A stretch of DNA of 64,000 nt from Crossaster papposus (lineage: Eukaryota; Echinodermata; Asteroidea; Velatida; Solasteridae), in the NCBI GenBank assembly GCA_037893245.1, contig JBAIAA010000347.1, positions 265,876 through 329,875 of the forward strand, in the 5' to 3' direction. Below the pieces are notes generated by a model. The model was not told the origin of the DNA. It did not search any database and worked only from the letters and a program-made list of their open reading frames with translations. A program made the translations under genes and the position numbers. Positions 34,457-46,534 of the stretch are shown one piece after another. Every line of letters begins with the position of its first letter. Position 1 is the stretch's first letter.

Positions 34457-35508
34457 AAAATGGCACAGTCCTACTGCATGTCACAAAGCGATCGATGGCA
34501 CACATCACAACAGGATAAACTGATAAAAGACGCTGTCAGCCTCCTGACATGCCTGAAGCGAATCCTATACCTAATGCACACAATACACGCCACCAACACA
34601 ATAGCCTGTGATGACCAACTGACATGGATGGGTACACGCAAAAAAACCAGTGATCTAAGTGGCCAATTGTGATTACTGGAACATCATGAATATACGAATG
34701 CATAATCGGTAACAAGTGTAATATATCTGCTACTTACAAAAAGGTCAGGATAGTTTTTAATAGGTATTCCTGTACGTATTTCTTGATCAAATTGATTGAA
34801 TCGACATAACATCATTGGGCGCAGACATGTTGAATTACCAAGTTGATGACGTATAAGTTTTTGACCAATCAAGAACAAGCATTGTCTCGTAATGGCAATC
34901 CTGTTTAGGAAGAAAATAAATCGCTACCGGCGGACCAGCGCGTCTATCCTACCGCATGGGCTGTTCCGTTGTTCATGTTATACCCCTTCTGGATTACTAC
35001 AACGTAAACCCTTATTTATTAATGTTCTAAATAATGTTGACGGTAAATCGTACAAATTAAAAGAATGAATTATCCCATTTAATAAATCCACATTATTTGT
35101 CAGTGTCTGTTTTATCTACGAGGTGTCCCCATACCGTAAGTGGGGAAGCATACTCTCTAAATGCAAAAGAGTGAAAACGCCACTCTCTCGCCCGAGTGTT
35201 AACGGTTTAACTCTTTTGTGAGTGGGATTCACTCTGATTCGAGTGAAGAAATGCTACAAAGTCGTCTAAGGGTAATCACTCTTTATCGAGTGAGCCACTA
35301 TACCACTCACTTTTTTGAGTGATTCCGATTACCACTCTTTTTAGAGAGAGCGCCCTATAATAGGCCTATTCGCGGTATATGTGCGGCGAATGCAGCAAGC
35401 ATTTTACATGCTCGAATTTTACAAACAGCCGTTATTCCAACTTGCATTGAACTTTCTATTAAATTTGCATTCAACAATTCGAAATAAATATTGTTTGTTT
35501 TCGACCCA

Positions 35509-37578
35509 CACTGCAAAAACTGTGGTGTTAAACATTTAACACCAATGTTTTTTTAATCTTTTTAAATGAAAAAATGGTGTTAAAATGGAGTAAAATGATT
35601 CTTGAAGTATTAGCTTCAAATCAAGTACTGGTGTTACGTACCTTTGGTGTTAAATTTGACACAGTGCGCATGCGTGTGTGAAATAAAGCCCTCTGATTGG
35701 TCGATAAGAAATTATGGGATATCGCTGTTTTAACAATAGTCGATGTTAAATTGTTGTATTTAGTCCAAAAAATCATGTTTTTCCCATAATATGTAATTAT
35801 TTAAACGATTCCATGATTGAATTTTGATTTTTGTGCAAACATAGTTAAAAATTCGCGTTATATTTTATTCGATTTAAATTTTGACATTATTCATTAAAAA
35901 AATAGCTGTGACTTCGTCGCGGACAAAAAAGCGCAGTATAAAACTAACTAACGGCAATGGCTATGTTTGTACAGTGTAGTACGTATTCAGTAGGTAATAT
36001 ATAATAGGAATAGGTTATTATTGTATGGGTGTGTAATAAGTTAGTTCTTGGTATTATTTCATTACGTAATTTGTCCATGCAGTTAATATGTACAAAATTA
36101 TAGTGTTAAAACAGTAGTATATCTTTTCTCTAGAATGACGAGCAAATGACGTGATATCCAAGTGAAATGTTGCTATCAGTGTGTACACCAACATTGGTGT
36201 TCAAATAATTTGATTCCCAAACTGGTGTTATCGAACACCCAAATCCTTGCCCATGGGCGGATCCAGGATTTTTTTAAAGGGGGGGTCCATCCAAGGTCTT
36301 GGGCAGGATTTTGTGAATTGGGTGTGTAACAAAAAAATGTGGGTGTGTAACAATTTGAGTACATGTAACTGGGAAGCATGTACGCGAAGCGCACATCACG
36401 AGCGCGTAGCGCGAAGTCCCTGCGGCCGGGGTTCAGGGCCCTCTTAAGGGCCCTGAATTTTGTTGGTTTATTAGGTGCTCTCTGGCGCAATCTGAGGCCA
36501 ATTTCTACCTATTTTTTGTTAATGTTGTGGCAATATGAAGCCTGATTTTTATACCATTTTTTTTAAAAATCTAATATTTACCATTTTTAGCTGGAATGAT
36601 AACTTGAAATAAATTTTGACCAGAGGAGTATATTATGGATACCGGTATTGGAAGTTTGGATTTAAAAACAGCGCACACTGACTCACACTACGTGTAAAAT
36701 GAGGTAACGGTTAATTTGTCATAAACCTTAGGCATACTTAACGTAGGCAGGATTTGGCTGGGAGCGACCGGCAGTGACTCCATTTAAAATAATAAACAAA
36801 TTACAAGCCCTAATAGTTATTAAGTAAGTTTAATTTAAAGTTGTATGTTAAAATAAAATGTTACAAGTTGTGTTTAATCTTTAAAAAAACTACACGCCAA
36901 ACGCCCGCTTGTGCTAGCGGGGTTTATTCCGACCGTCTCTACAAACGGTGGAAAAAGCGGCGTGTTTGTTCCAATTTAGTGTTTAGTAATTTACATAAAT
37001 TTAGCTTAAATTTAGGTCACGTGACAAATATATAAACACTGTGGTTAGCGCCTATTGCACTCGTTCTGCTGGGGCTACTCAACCGTCACTTCAAACGGTG
37101 AAATTCCAGTGTTTTTATTGGCAAGTCTGCCAAGTAAATGGGCCCAGTGGTGAGCCAAGCATGGCATTTGGGGCAAGCCTGCCCCGTTCAAGCTTATGAA
37201 AGCGTTAAAAAAATTAAAATATGTAGGCTAATTGCCTAAAATGCAATAAGAAGGAATAAACAAACTAGCGGCTCGAAAAACTAAGCCAAAAAAGTCAAAT
37301 CATAGTCTATATGGTTGTTATTTTGTGTGTGTGGTTTGAGAATAATACACGTATGTCTGTGTGTACATGTATGTACGTTGCTTGTTGGGTGAAATACATT
37401 TTTTTTTTTTTTTCGTTTTTTTTTTTTTTTTTTTTTTTTACACTCAAGAAAAAAGGGGGGGGTCCGGACCCCTTGGACCCCCCCCCCTGTATCCGCCCAT
37501 GTTGCCCAAAATAAATACCAGGAAATAATCAAATTTTACACCATTTGCGTACAATTTAACACCACAGTTTTTGCAGTG
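35509..37578. mobile_element. Word-arm element 4 (GGTGTTA/TAACACC arms, shared core)
   Basis: Inverted ends CACTGCAAAAACTGTGGTGT and ACACCACAGTTTTTGCAGTG. The neighbouring dinucleotides are CA on the left and TA on the right, so the target duplication is imperfect. The arms repeat GGTGTTAAA/TTTAACACC. The core (about 35690-36110) is clearly related to that of element 1: ACAATAGTCGATGTTAAATT, ATGTAATTATT, ATTCCATGATTGAATTTT, GTGACTTCGTCG. A TIR element has entered its right half. Confidence 0.8.
36253..37500. mobile_element. TIR element with ATGGGCGGAT ends
   Basis: Inverted ends ATGGGCGGATCCAGG and complement of ATCCGCCCAT, each next to G-rich/C-rich tracts, with TTGCCC on both flanks as a likely target duplication. 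Inside is AGCGCGTAGCGCGAAGTCCC next to GGGCCCTCTTAAGGGCCC. It looks like a hAT-type non-autonomous element; class uncertain. It is the youngest layer of the three-deep nest. Confidence 0.65.
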
Positions 37579-37939
37579 TATTCACTCTTAAAAGAGTGAT
37601 TTTTATAGCACTCTTCAGTGTCACTCTGTTCACTCTTTTTAGAGTGTTTTTTTTCCACTCTTTTTGGAGTGAATTACAGCATGTTAGAGTCACTCTTTTT
37701 TTCCACTCGAAAAAAGAGTTGTCCCCCATAATTTATGGCTCTTTGGCCGAGTGACACTTTCACTCTTTTCGAGTGGTTTTTCACTCTTTTACATTTAGAG
37801 AGTAGAGGGATTATTACAGAAAGCTTTTAGCCTGTATTAGAGGACTCCATAACTTCACGTATAAAATAGTAGACGTAGTTCCAGTCGCGAAACCCAACTC
37901 CCCACAATAACATCACGTGGAATATGTGTTTGACATTTT

Positions 37940-38160
37940 TAGTGTTATAGAATCATCAAGAGGCCTTGAAAAAAAGACCTGAAATATTAAAACCACTTTA
38001 CTCGCATTATGTCACAGGGCCCTTCCATTTTGCCAGTTGATTAGACTCCGCGCGCTCATGCAACAAAACATGGCGTCGGCGCAGCTTCCATTGTGTTTTC
38101 TTTCTAAATGTGGCATTTTCAAGATCTGCACAGTTTATTGACTATAATATATCACATTTT
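37940..38160 (+). repeat. Inverted repeat arm (left) of a 3.3-kb block
   Basis: Complementary to 41035-41210: GTGGTTTTAATATTTCAG, AATGGAAGGGCCC, ATGCCACATTTAGAAAG and AATAAACTGTG are shared in inverted order. Left-arm-only sequence at 38040-38095 shows an indel between the arms. Confidence 0.65.
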
Positions 38161-38265
38161 CAGGCGATGATAGAGATGTTGAAGTTCAAGAAGCATATTT
38201 CGAGGCCGTCATGAATTAACGTTTAACACGGGCGGCGATCCTGGAGTAGGGAACATGTCCCTCCC

Positions 38266-38448
38266 CCTGCCGAAAGGCAGTATTCAGAGATCGAATTCGT
38301 CTACTAAATTTAAAACTTGTGTTATATAAATTAGTCTAATATGTGCCAGAGTCAAGCACATATAAGACTAATTCACTTAGCAGAAGTTTGAAATTGATTG
38401 AAATAAGACGAGTTTGGTCTCTGAATACTGCCTTTCGCGGGTAACAAC
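38266..38448. repeat. Imperfect ~180-bp palindrome
   Basis: Outer ends CGAAAGGCAGTATTCAGAGA and its inverse pair across the whole span. At the centre is a 16-bp stem, TTAGTCTAATATGTGC with GCACATATAAGACTAA (38331-38371). A compact foldback MITE is likely. Confidence 0.7.
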
Positions 38449-38872
38449 TTAGACAAAATTGATAATTACGTATATTTTCGACCCGGTGTTCAAAAAGAGT
38501 GACTAAACTTAAATTATTCAATTGGTTTGGTAAAAGAGTGTGAATCGTTTTCTAAAACGAAATTGAACGCGAGAGTCGTTGAATTTGAATGATTTTTTTT
38601 AATTAGCAAGGAAACCCTATAATATTATTACATACACTTACAAATGTATGCAATATTATTGTTGTTTTCAATGTTGTGTTTATCAAGGTCAGTCGACTGA
38701 AAGGTACTGACTGTGGTTTATTTCCACATTAAAATCAATACAAAATGAACAATGGTCACAACAAATACAATCTACATAATACTATACTCATATAGAAAGT
38801 GAACGTTTTGAGATAATGCAGAGCAGCTCATAAAAAAAAGCAAATAAAGATCTTATTATATTATTATTTCTT

Positions 38873-39645
38873 TCGGCAATGAAACCGATGATTCCTCAAA
38901 AGCGCACAAGGCACTGTAAGCTCGTAAGCCTGAAGAAACCAGTAGGAGGGAGGATGAACGAAATGCCAGAAACACCGGGGCGAACCCCTTCACTTTAGTG
39001 ATAAGTGTGACTGGGCTCTTTTACGCGCGTGTCCAGGTTCAATATATACATTATACACACACACACAAGTGTGTAAAGGCCTTCGATCGTGGACGGGGTA
39101 TTGTCCGACCGTCTTCCCTCTTTTGTTTATACTCTAACGTCTTTTGATGATCGCCATAGGATTTGTACACGGGAAAAGATCGTGGACGTTTTGTCAATCG
39201 TGGACCCATTGTTTGACTCCCAATTCTTTTGTCCGACGACCACGATTGCCGGTCAATACAAACGCACACACACACAAGTGGGTAAATGCCGTCAATAGGG
39301 GACGGGGCATTGTCCGACCGTCTTCCCTCTTTTGTTTGTACTCTAACGTTTTCGGATGATCGCCATAGGATTTGCACACGAGTCTGAATCGGGGACCTTT
39401 GCGGAATAGGGGACCCCATTGTTCCCTTTGTCATACGTCCCCTATTTCAATCAAAAACAAACGCACACACACATACCTACGGCTTTACGTCCCATCCGAA
39501 GGACGAAGCATCCGACGGACGAAGCAATAGTGGTTTAATTGCCTTGCTTAAGGACACACGTGGCGACACCAGGACTCGAACTCACGCTCTGCGGAACAGA
39601 AAACCCAGCTCTTAACCGCTCGGCCACGACACTCCACAATTATAG
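38873..39645 (-). repeat. tRNA-derived SINE, split by a tandem-repeat expansion
   Basis: On the minus strand from 39645: GTGTCGTGGCCGAGCGGTTA (A box region of a Leu/Ser-type tRNA), GAGTTCGAGTCCTGG (B box), then TGTCCTTAAGCAAGGCAATT and TTCGTCCTTCGGATGGGACG, a tail seen in SINEs of marine animals. The remainder (CTCTTTTACGCGCG, GGTTCGCCCCGGTG region) resumes at 38873-39060. The 39050-39475 stretch between them is a CA-microsatellite-bounded tandem duplication. Confidence 0.65.
39055..39475. repeat. Two ~206-bp tandem units bounded by CA repeats
   Basis: Units share ATTGTCCGACCGTCTTCCCT, TACTCTAACGT and GATGATCGCCATAGGATTTG, each preceded by (CA)n. The second unit has extra GGGGAC motifs. The frames read through it are artefacts of the repeat. 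Confidence 0.8.
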
Positions 39646-41034
39646 GCCCCAGACAGGCAGGCACATTGAGCCTAAACCAAATAATAGGAGATAACAGAAT
39701 AGTCAGCCACGCGTAAAATTACACGAGGCAGAGACAGCATATGGATGAGCGTGCTGTAAATTTACACAGAAACAGACATACGCACTACAGATCCGAGTCA
39801 AAATACACAGGTCGGGAGCAAAATTTTTTAGAGTTATGCTAACCACGGGCACAAATCAACAGTAAAATTAAATTATGAAAGGATTTAACAATCGTTGGAA
39901 AATAAAGAGATTGGTATAACGATTATTTTTAAATTGTTCATCGCTGTTTATATACTTACGGTGATTGAACAACTCTTGTCTTACCACAAAAAGTACGTAA
40001 ACTCATTAGTGTCTCCATATAAAGGCAACCTTCAAACATCTTAACTGCGTAAGTTCTGAATATTGAAAAGTATTTTCCCTATTTTTATTGATATTTGCCA
40101 GAGACACTTTCGAATTCAGCAAAAGAATCGAAGCTCATCATCTCCGGAATTGTGCATTCGTGGTACCAACTAGAACTGTTGCCATCTTGCAATAGGCTGG
40201 TTGCAGGCAAACATTACTGTTGCGATTGTTAATTTCAATAAGAATAAGGGGGCGCAGTATGTGTTGCGCGTATAACAACCACCGTTCTGCGATCGCTGAT
40301 TGCCTCCCTAAGAAAGCCTGCGGAGAAATACTGAGAAAAAGTTAAACCACTGGCGCAGGTTTGCAAAGACGACTGTATGAGTAGGAGAGCTTAGTCTGTA
40401 ATCGTGTCGTTCATACAATCGCACTGCGCGAAAAAGATTATGCACAATATCGAATACTGTCGTATTTGGCAAAGACTATAGGTAGAACCTTGAAGTTGAG
40501 TAAAGAGAACAAATTCCAGAGCTAAGTGGAATAAGAAAATTCGAAGCTTGGCGAGTGAAAGAGCCTCTTTCACGATTTTGGCTAAAATTTTACGGAAGAC
40601 GGTAAAGTATTGTGAGTAAATATACATAGAGACCCAAGCTGAACGTATAATATGTGTCATTTATTGTGTTCATACAAACGTCGACAAAATTATATACACA
40701 CACAAGGCTCTTTTCTGATGGGACTTGTCTGTTTATCCCAAGCAAGTAAACCACAGTGAAAGGGACACTATGTGCTGTAAGCGAAATGAAGAGCATTTAA
40801 AAGTAGGGTATAACCATCCACATAACCATCCTTAAAAAACTCGGTATCAAAATGTCCTATTTAGACATATCACAATTGAAGTCTCTGAATAGCGAAAGTA
40901 TGGGGTTGCGTTTGTATTTGTATATTGGAGGTAAATGTGCGTTGTCATTCTAGCTTGCGACTTCAGTTCAGTTAGAAGCAATTTTATAATGGATTAGGTT
41001 AGAAAAGTTAAGTTTACAAAGCCAAATGTAAGTC

Positions 41035-41215
41035 ACCGAATAAACTGTGTAGATCGTCAAAATGCCACATTTAGAAAGACAAAGCCAGTTCATATAAGTA
41101 AAATGGAAGGGCCCCTGTGACATAATAATTATGCGGGTAAAGTCACTTAAGTGGTTTTAATATTTCAGAAGGCCTTTTCAAGGCCTCCTGTGGATTCTAT
41201 AAACACCACGAATAT
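41035..41215 (-). repeat. Inverted repeat arm (right) of a 3.3-kb block
   Basis: Partner of 37940-38160. The two arms are diverged, so the block is old. Confidence 0.65.
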
Positions 41216-41506
41216 GAAGCACACAACCCACGCGACAGCCATGTTACCATGGTGTTCTCCCAGCACCAGGAACAGCTTCAACCTTGTCACTCGTCTCATT
41301 ATGTCTTGATCGTTCCTGATTGGATGCTGATCCCATCTGCATGGTGGTATGTGTATTCGGTGATATTATACGATCAAACTTAATAGATTGCCGATCATTT
41401 CTTTGTACGGTTTTGAGCTATGATACCAGTAGGCTCCCTTCTGGAGGTTGTTACTGCTCTGCAGTGTTTGGATCGCTTATTAACTTAACTGAGTGTGTCA
41501 CATAGC

Positions 41507-41600
41507 CTTAAACCCAGACGATCCGTGCTCAGAATTAACCTGCATCTTGGAGAATGGAGGGAGCAGCAGCTTTGGTTATGATGCTATCATCAGTGGCCGG
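41507..41600 (+). CDS. Possible internal exon, unidentified
   Basis: Bounded by an AG acceptor (GTGTGTCACATAG) and donor GTAAGA. Read from its third base it is open throughout (LNPDDPCSELTCILENGGSS...), with two Cys, and meets a stop only beyond the donor. There is no recognised domain and no partner exon with a compatible phase nearby. Could be chance. Confidence 0.25.
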
Positions 41601-43585
41601 TAAGATCTCATACATATCACCTGCAGCAATTCACTGAATCTCAGGTGTTTTTTATTTAGTATAGTAGTAGCCAGGCTAAGCCCCATCAGAATTGGGACGC
41701 AATACCTCCCATTTTCTGTCGGACTATTTATTGGTTGGATGGATTATTATTATGTTTTTGGGCGCAACTCAATCACTACATAAGATTATAGGAGTTAAGT
41801 TGCCTTTGTTTTTGTTTTGATTTGATTTTTTTTCTAGCTTCTCTCTCTTCCTTTGTTCTATCCCAAATCCCATAAACCCTGTATACATCATTTTTCGCCC
41901 AGCCACTTTAAACATTCATCGTTGTCTTACAAATACATAGTCCCTAAAGCGAAGTATTTTCCCGAGGGGTGAGGTCATGATGACGTCATCGTATGTCATG
42001 AGACATCATTCTAAAGATGCATACCTTAAGGGATTATATCCAGAGATTGAGTTCAAACTTAGTAGGTAGACCGGGACATGCTATAAGTGAAAATAATTGA
42101 GGGGACGTTTTGATGACGTGGACATATAATTTGTGTACGGATTGTTTGTATTTCGTCTTTAATTAGCCATATCTAGCCATGTGCTAAAAAGCACAATTTT
42201 TTTTTTAATTGTCAGGTCATAGATATTTTACAAAAAATGTGAATCATCACCATCAAAACAAATCTTAAAAAGGACAAGAACGAATGGATTAAGCGCCCTC
42301 TAGTGGCGACTTTATCTGCCATAGGAAGCTTAATACATGTGAATAGATAATATTGTCTCTAGGACAATAGCCATATGTATTGATGACGTCACTCAATGTT
42401 TATCGCATTTATTCAGCAGGTTAGATTGGGGGTCACCGCGCAATACTAAATACGTGTTGACATACGAGTGGTTTTAGTCCCAATGTAGTTTTACCCCATG
42501 TCAGTCAAAAACTGAGGCAAAGTACTACTGTTGCCTTAATTCGTTTACGTATTTTATATTTTTACTTATTCTAAACGGATCACTGATAAACAGTTCATGG
42601 GTAAGGCCGCAAACAATCGTGTACTATCCACGGATGACGCGTTAATCCGTCAGCGCCGCCAGAGCGGTTTGACTAAAGTGAAGGACGTGTATACATGCTA
42701 CGTTCAGACGGGGGCGTGAGTTAAGCTAATCTAAAAATACTAAGTTATTCAGTCCGCTGGAACGCTCTAATCTACCCGCGCAGGGTAACTAACGTTTACA
42801 AAAAGTGGTGGATTAGATTAAGTTGCGCCAAAGATAACAATCTCCTCCCGGGGCGATGAGCCGTGAAGTGCCGTTGGAACGCAACTGACCTGCTACTTTA
42901 ATCACATTGACCCACGCGCAAAATTGCAATAACGTGGAACATTTGTCTTAAAAACCATGCTTCTTAACAATCCTTGTGTTATGTTTAAACGCTTGTTATA
43001 TTTCTGCTGTCTGTGTATTTTGTTTGATTACTTACAATTGCTTTTTTTCGGAGGCCAAACTCCGCCGTTTTTGCCCCAATATGCCCCGATAAATCAACAA
43101 GGCTTTGCGTACATAGTACGGTGCGGTACAGTGATATGGGTGCCATAAAGCCATGTGCTCGCCCCATGCAAAGCATGCATAACGCAGGCAGCATTGTGGA
43201 CTGGTTCCAGCCGCACGCTTCAGTTGACAAAGTTAAGGACCGGAACCAGTCCATGGCCGACATGCATGTATTTTTCCGTTACACAAACTGGTCAAATTTG
43301 ACATCGTAAGACGTAAAAATGCTCGGCAAACAAACTGTATTTATATTTATACATATTTATTTCGAGGTAGTAATAACGCTCGTCCCTGAGCGATACAGCG
43401 TAGCGTGTTTCTGTAATATACGCTTTGGGTAGGTAGTGCGTTTGTGTGTGTTGGTCAGCTCGGCGTCCATCGTGTCAAGATTTAGGCCTACGTTTTTTTA
43501 CGTAGGCCTACTTTTTTTCCTACTTTTTTCTAAAAGTTATCAACCTTAAACCTTTAACATGCTTTTACAAGAAAGTGGTGGTCAC
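41600..43585. other. Stretch without a supported gene
   Basis: AT-rich. One TGACGTCA-containing segment (41970-42120) resembles the CRE-like repeats at 49 kb. Otherwise nothing recognised. Confidence 0.45.
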
Positions 43586-43589
43586 ATCT

Positions 43590-43745
43590 TACGGTCATGA
43601 ACGTAGTTGAACGTAGTTCGATCATTTGACCGTAGTAGACTGTAGTTGACCCATGGAGCAATAAACTAGTTTATTGATAACCATGGGTCAAGTAGGGTCA
43701 CTGAGTAGGGTCAACTAGGGTTAACTAGGGTTAACTACATACATA
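43590..43745. repeat. Foldback sequence with GGTCAACTA words
   Basis: TTGACCCATGG and CCATGGGTCAA pair around a short AT-rich loop (about 43647-43692), flanked by GTAGTTGA words on one side and TCAACTAGGG/GTTAACTA words on the other. Similar in style to the word-arm elements but without a core. Confidence 0.6.
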
Positions 43746-43749
43746 CCGG

Positions 43750-43862
43750 GGGGGGGGGGGGGGGGCGGAGGGGGGGGGGGGCATTCGAGGCTGTGATTGC
43801 GAAACGCTGGGGTACCGTCCATTCTCAAAATAGGGGGAACAATTTTCTCACGCGAAAAATTA
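43750..43862 (+). repeat. G-rich dispersed repeat, copy 1
   Basis: A long G run, then TTCGAGGCTGTGATTGCGAA, GTCCATTCT and AATAGGGGGAACAATTTT. Inverted copy at 52215-52400. Confidence 0.65.
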
Positions 43863-44439
43863 AGAGTTTTTGGCATCCAATCTTAACATCTTTTCCTTTG
43901 TAGTTGTACAACGTTGTTATTTACCTTAATTTTTATCATCCAATGACAAAAATTGTATTGAAAATGAAAAAAGAAGTCGAAATTGTTTTACGTTGACGTA
44001 CCGTTGATGCACGTAGAGATTGTGCACAAATACTCAACGACGTTGACAAATACCGCCCCTAAAAAGGGCAATAATAATCGATAAATAAAAATCGTGCTTC
44101 GAACCCACTCATTTTTTTCCATGGATACGTTAAAAAATGATGTAGCAGCTACTGAATTTTTAAAAAATCTGCCTGTGAACACCTTGCGTTTGGCGTGTTG
44201 TTTTCGAACGAAAATGGCAGAAAATGACATCGCCCCCAAAACAATTCGTGTAGATCGTGCCTGTGTACCTGGCTTTGCGAACGTTGTATGAATCACTGAA
44301 TTTGGAGAGCGATACACGGAGCAAATTTGTACGTGTTTCAATGGTGAGCTTCGCGCGTATTTACTGTGTGAGATGTGCAGCTCTCGAGCGTGGAAGAATG
44401 AATGAGATACATTTCAACGTTGGTGGCGCACTTTGTTGA

Positions 44440-44440
44440 G

Positions 44441-44472
<32 letters not shown>

Positions 44473-44625
44473 TTCCCCCTTTTTGTGTTGACCATTGTGT
44501 TCCCGGAATCTCAGGAATTCCTTTTAGGTTTCAAGGGGGATGGGTTAGGTTACAATAGTGTTGAGTGCGTATAAAGTATAGGAGTGGGGTACCCTCTGCC
44601 ACATATCGTGCTGGGTATAGCTACT
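44440..44625 (+). repeat. Dispersed repeat with poly-C tract
   Basis: Same family as 862-1080: about 30 C residues, TTGTGTTCCCGGAATCTC, GGTTAGGTTACAATAGTG, CCTCTGCCACATATCGTG and CTGGGTATAG. Confidence 0.7.
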
Positions 44626-44629
44626 ACTA

Positions 44630-45418
44630 GTGAATAACAAATAACCGCTCAACTTGCTTCCAAACTAGACTGTGGGTGCAAAGGCTTAATATTCCTCGCC
44701 TCTTTCTTTGTGTAATGTAAATAAGCCAACTCCAACCGCTGATTTTGAGGCGGTAGGGCTACTTAAATTATTATGAGCGAACGCTAATGGTTTTTGTATC
44801 ATTGTTCAACAAAGCTCCCTGCCTCAATACCGAGAGCTTAATCGTCATTTGGGTGACTGATTGATACTACAATATTTACAACTCGGAACACAAACGGAGC
44901 GGAAATTGTTCAGCTTATCAAAAAGACAAAAGGCACAGTTCGTTTTATTAGTGGCTTTTTAGCTTTATTGAACTAGATATATAGGAATAAATACAGTTAA
45001 ATTTCATTTAGTTACTATGGGGATTTCGGTAATGATCGCCACGTCAAATGTTTACAATAAATCTTACAATTGTGCCTGCTTATGAATAGTACAAAGACCA
45101 CAATTACTGTGTAAGTGTATTGTGTTTTCGGGGGGAAATAGAATAGAAGTAAATATATTTGCATTTATTTTGATGCTGCAAAATTGGTCAAATTGTTAAA
45201 TAGATGTTTAACAACAAGGCCTACTGTGTTCAATTGATATTACGTTTTCTGTTTAGAGGAAAACAGAAAACATAATGCACATGTTTGGGTCTTGTGAGTT
45301 TTCCTTGCTGACGCATGGTTCCAAACCATTTCTGGTGAAATTAATTCACACAGGTTTGATGTATAAAGGGACGAGCTTGTCAAACATGACAATGTTTTCA
45401 ATATCGAGTTTTTTTGCT
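44630..45418. other. Stretch without a supported gene
   Basis: Nothing recognised. Confidence 0.4.
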
Positions 45419-45422
45419 TTAA

Positions 45423-45560
45423 AGATAGGATACACCATTTGAAGATATCGAAAAATATTACTACCGAATAATTAAGAAATGTCTTACATGTATTTGAAAG
45501 TATATAATGATTGTAGGCATCCAGCAAAATGATTGCGCTATATATCCTGTAATTGGACGG
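45423..45560 (+). mobile_element. TTAA MITE, left part only
   Basis: Preceded by TTAA (45419-45422) and starting AGATAGGATACACCATTTG. It follows the copy at 9859-10167 (AATTAAGAAATGTCTTAC, CCAGCAAAATG) for about 140 bp, then diverges; the right end is missing. Confidence 0.6.
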
Positions 45561-45775
45561 CAATCGCGAAAATACAAGAACAACATAAGAGCAACTAGTA
45601 GGCCGTAGTCAATCTTTTTTTCAAAACAACAGGTGGCTCAACTCGTACGTAGTTGCTTCGTAATCGAAACAAAAACGAAACGTAATTTTTGTCTGGACTA
45701 TAAAGGCGTAATCGTGTTCTAAAAAGAATTTAAACTTTACTTCATGTGTAGGTTAACTGAACTAGTTGGTGTCTA

Positions 45776-46133
45776 AAGCCATGTTCCCATTGGACTTAAT
45801 TTTGTTAGAGTACCGCGACTTTTCTTTAGAATGACAAAATTAAATCCAATGGGGACGCACGGTAAACTGACCTCCCTGTCAATTTACCGCGACCGTGATG
45901 TAAAATGAACAGGCCGAAAGAGGTCGCGGAAGACTTCCGCGCAGCCACGGTAAATTATCAATGTGTGACAATGTGTGGCAATGTGTGACATTCTGCTAGT
46001 CTCGAACAGCGAATGAACCGTTCCGTCGCGGAATATAAGTCCAGGTGGGAACGCGTGGTAGATTCACGCTAAGGAATGCCGCGGTAAGTTTCCGCGTGGC
46101 CGCGGAAGAAAAAGTCCAATGGGAACACGGCTT
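45776..46133. mobile_element. TIR element (MITE), TA target
   Basis: Inverted ends AAGCCATGTTCCCATTGGAC and GTCCAATGGGAACACGGCTT flanked by TA (45774-45775, 46134-46135). The interior is rich in CGCGG/CCGCG words and has a GTGTGACAAT triplication near 45962. No coding sequence. Confidence 0.8.
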
Positions 46134-46534
46134 TATACTTGTAATAGGCGTCCCCTGACATAAATAATTTTTTTCCAAACTGTTGCAAAGCATTGACGTC
46201 TCCAATATAAGCTTGGAGAAGTCCACCACTTTGTTTCTTCTGTTCGTTGAAATCATTTGTCTTAATCTTTTATATTTACATTTATTCAGTGGCAATAAAT
46301 ATGAAGACGGATACAAATAAGATTGAATATGAATGGTTTAATTGTCCCCAACATGCACATAAGGCCAACATTAATAGCACTAATTAAGTTTTGCGGTGTA
46401 AATATAAGTATATTGACCGATAAAGGTACAGTTGCCATGACTTCCATCCGCATTATTCCAGTGTTTGTTTAGCTGTTTGCTCTTGTTCTGCCGTTTTGTC
46501 TTTACTTATTGTACATGTGCAATAATGAATGTCA

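Larger units (their letters stand above)
35153..37802. mobile_element. Word-arm element 5 (AGAGTG/CACTCT arms), host of a nest
   Basis: TA on both sides (35151-35152, 37803-37804). Inverted ends CTCTCTAAATGCAAAAGAG and CTCTTTTACATTTAGAGAG. The arms (35153-35350 and 37585-37802) alternate CACTCT/AGAGTG-type words. Its centre contains element 4, which in turn contains a TIR element; the arms alone total about 450 bp. It lacks the shared ~350-bp core, so membership of the same family rests on the arm style and TA target. Confidence 0.7.

Noticed and set aside
39051-39434. 127-codon minus-strand ORF with repeated sequence
   Set aside because: Caused by the two-unit tandem duplication inside a SINE.
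41171-41343. Open frame after a TTTCAG acceptor reading through FYKHHEYEAHN
   Set aside because: Its first part lies in the inverted repeat shared with 37940-38160, whose other copy has stops in that frame, and its donor phase does not fit the next candidate exon.
44094-44291. 65-codon ORF with MDTLKNDVAATEFLKNLPV
   Set aside because: Looks protein-like, but there is no recognised domain, and a minus-strand frame of greater length overlaps it; insufficient evidence.
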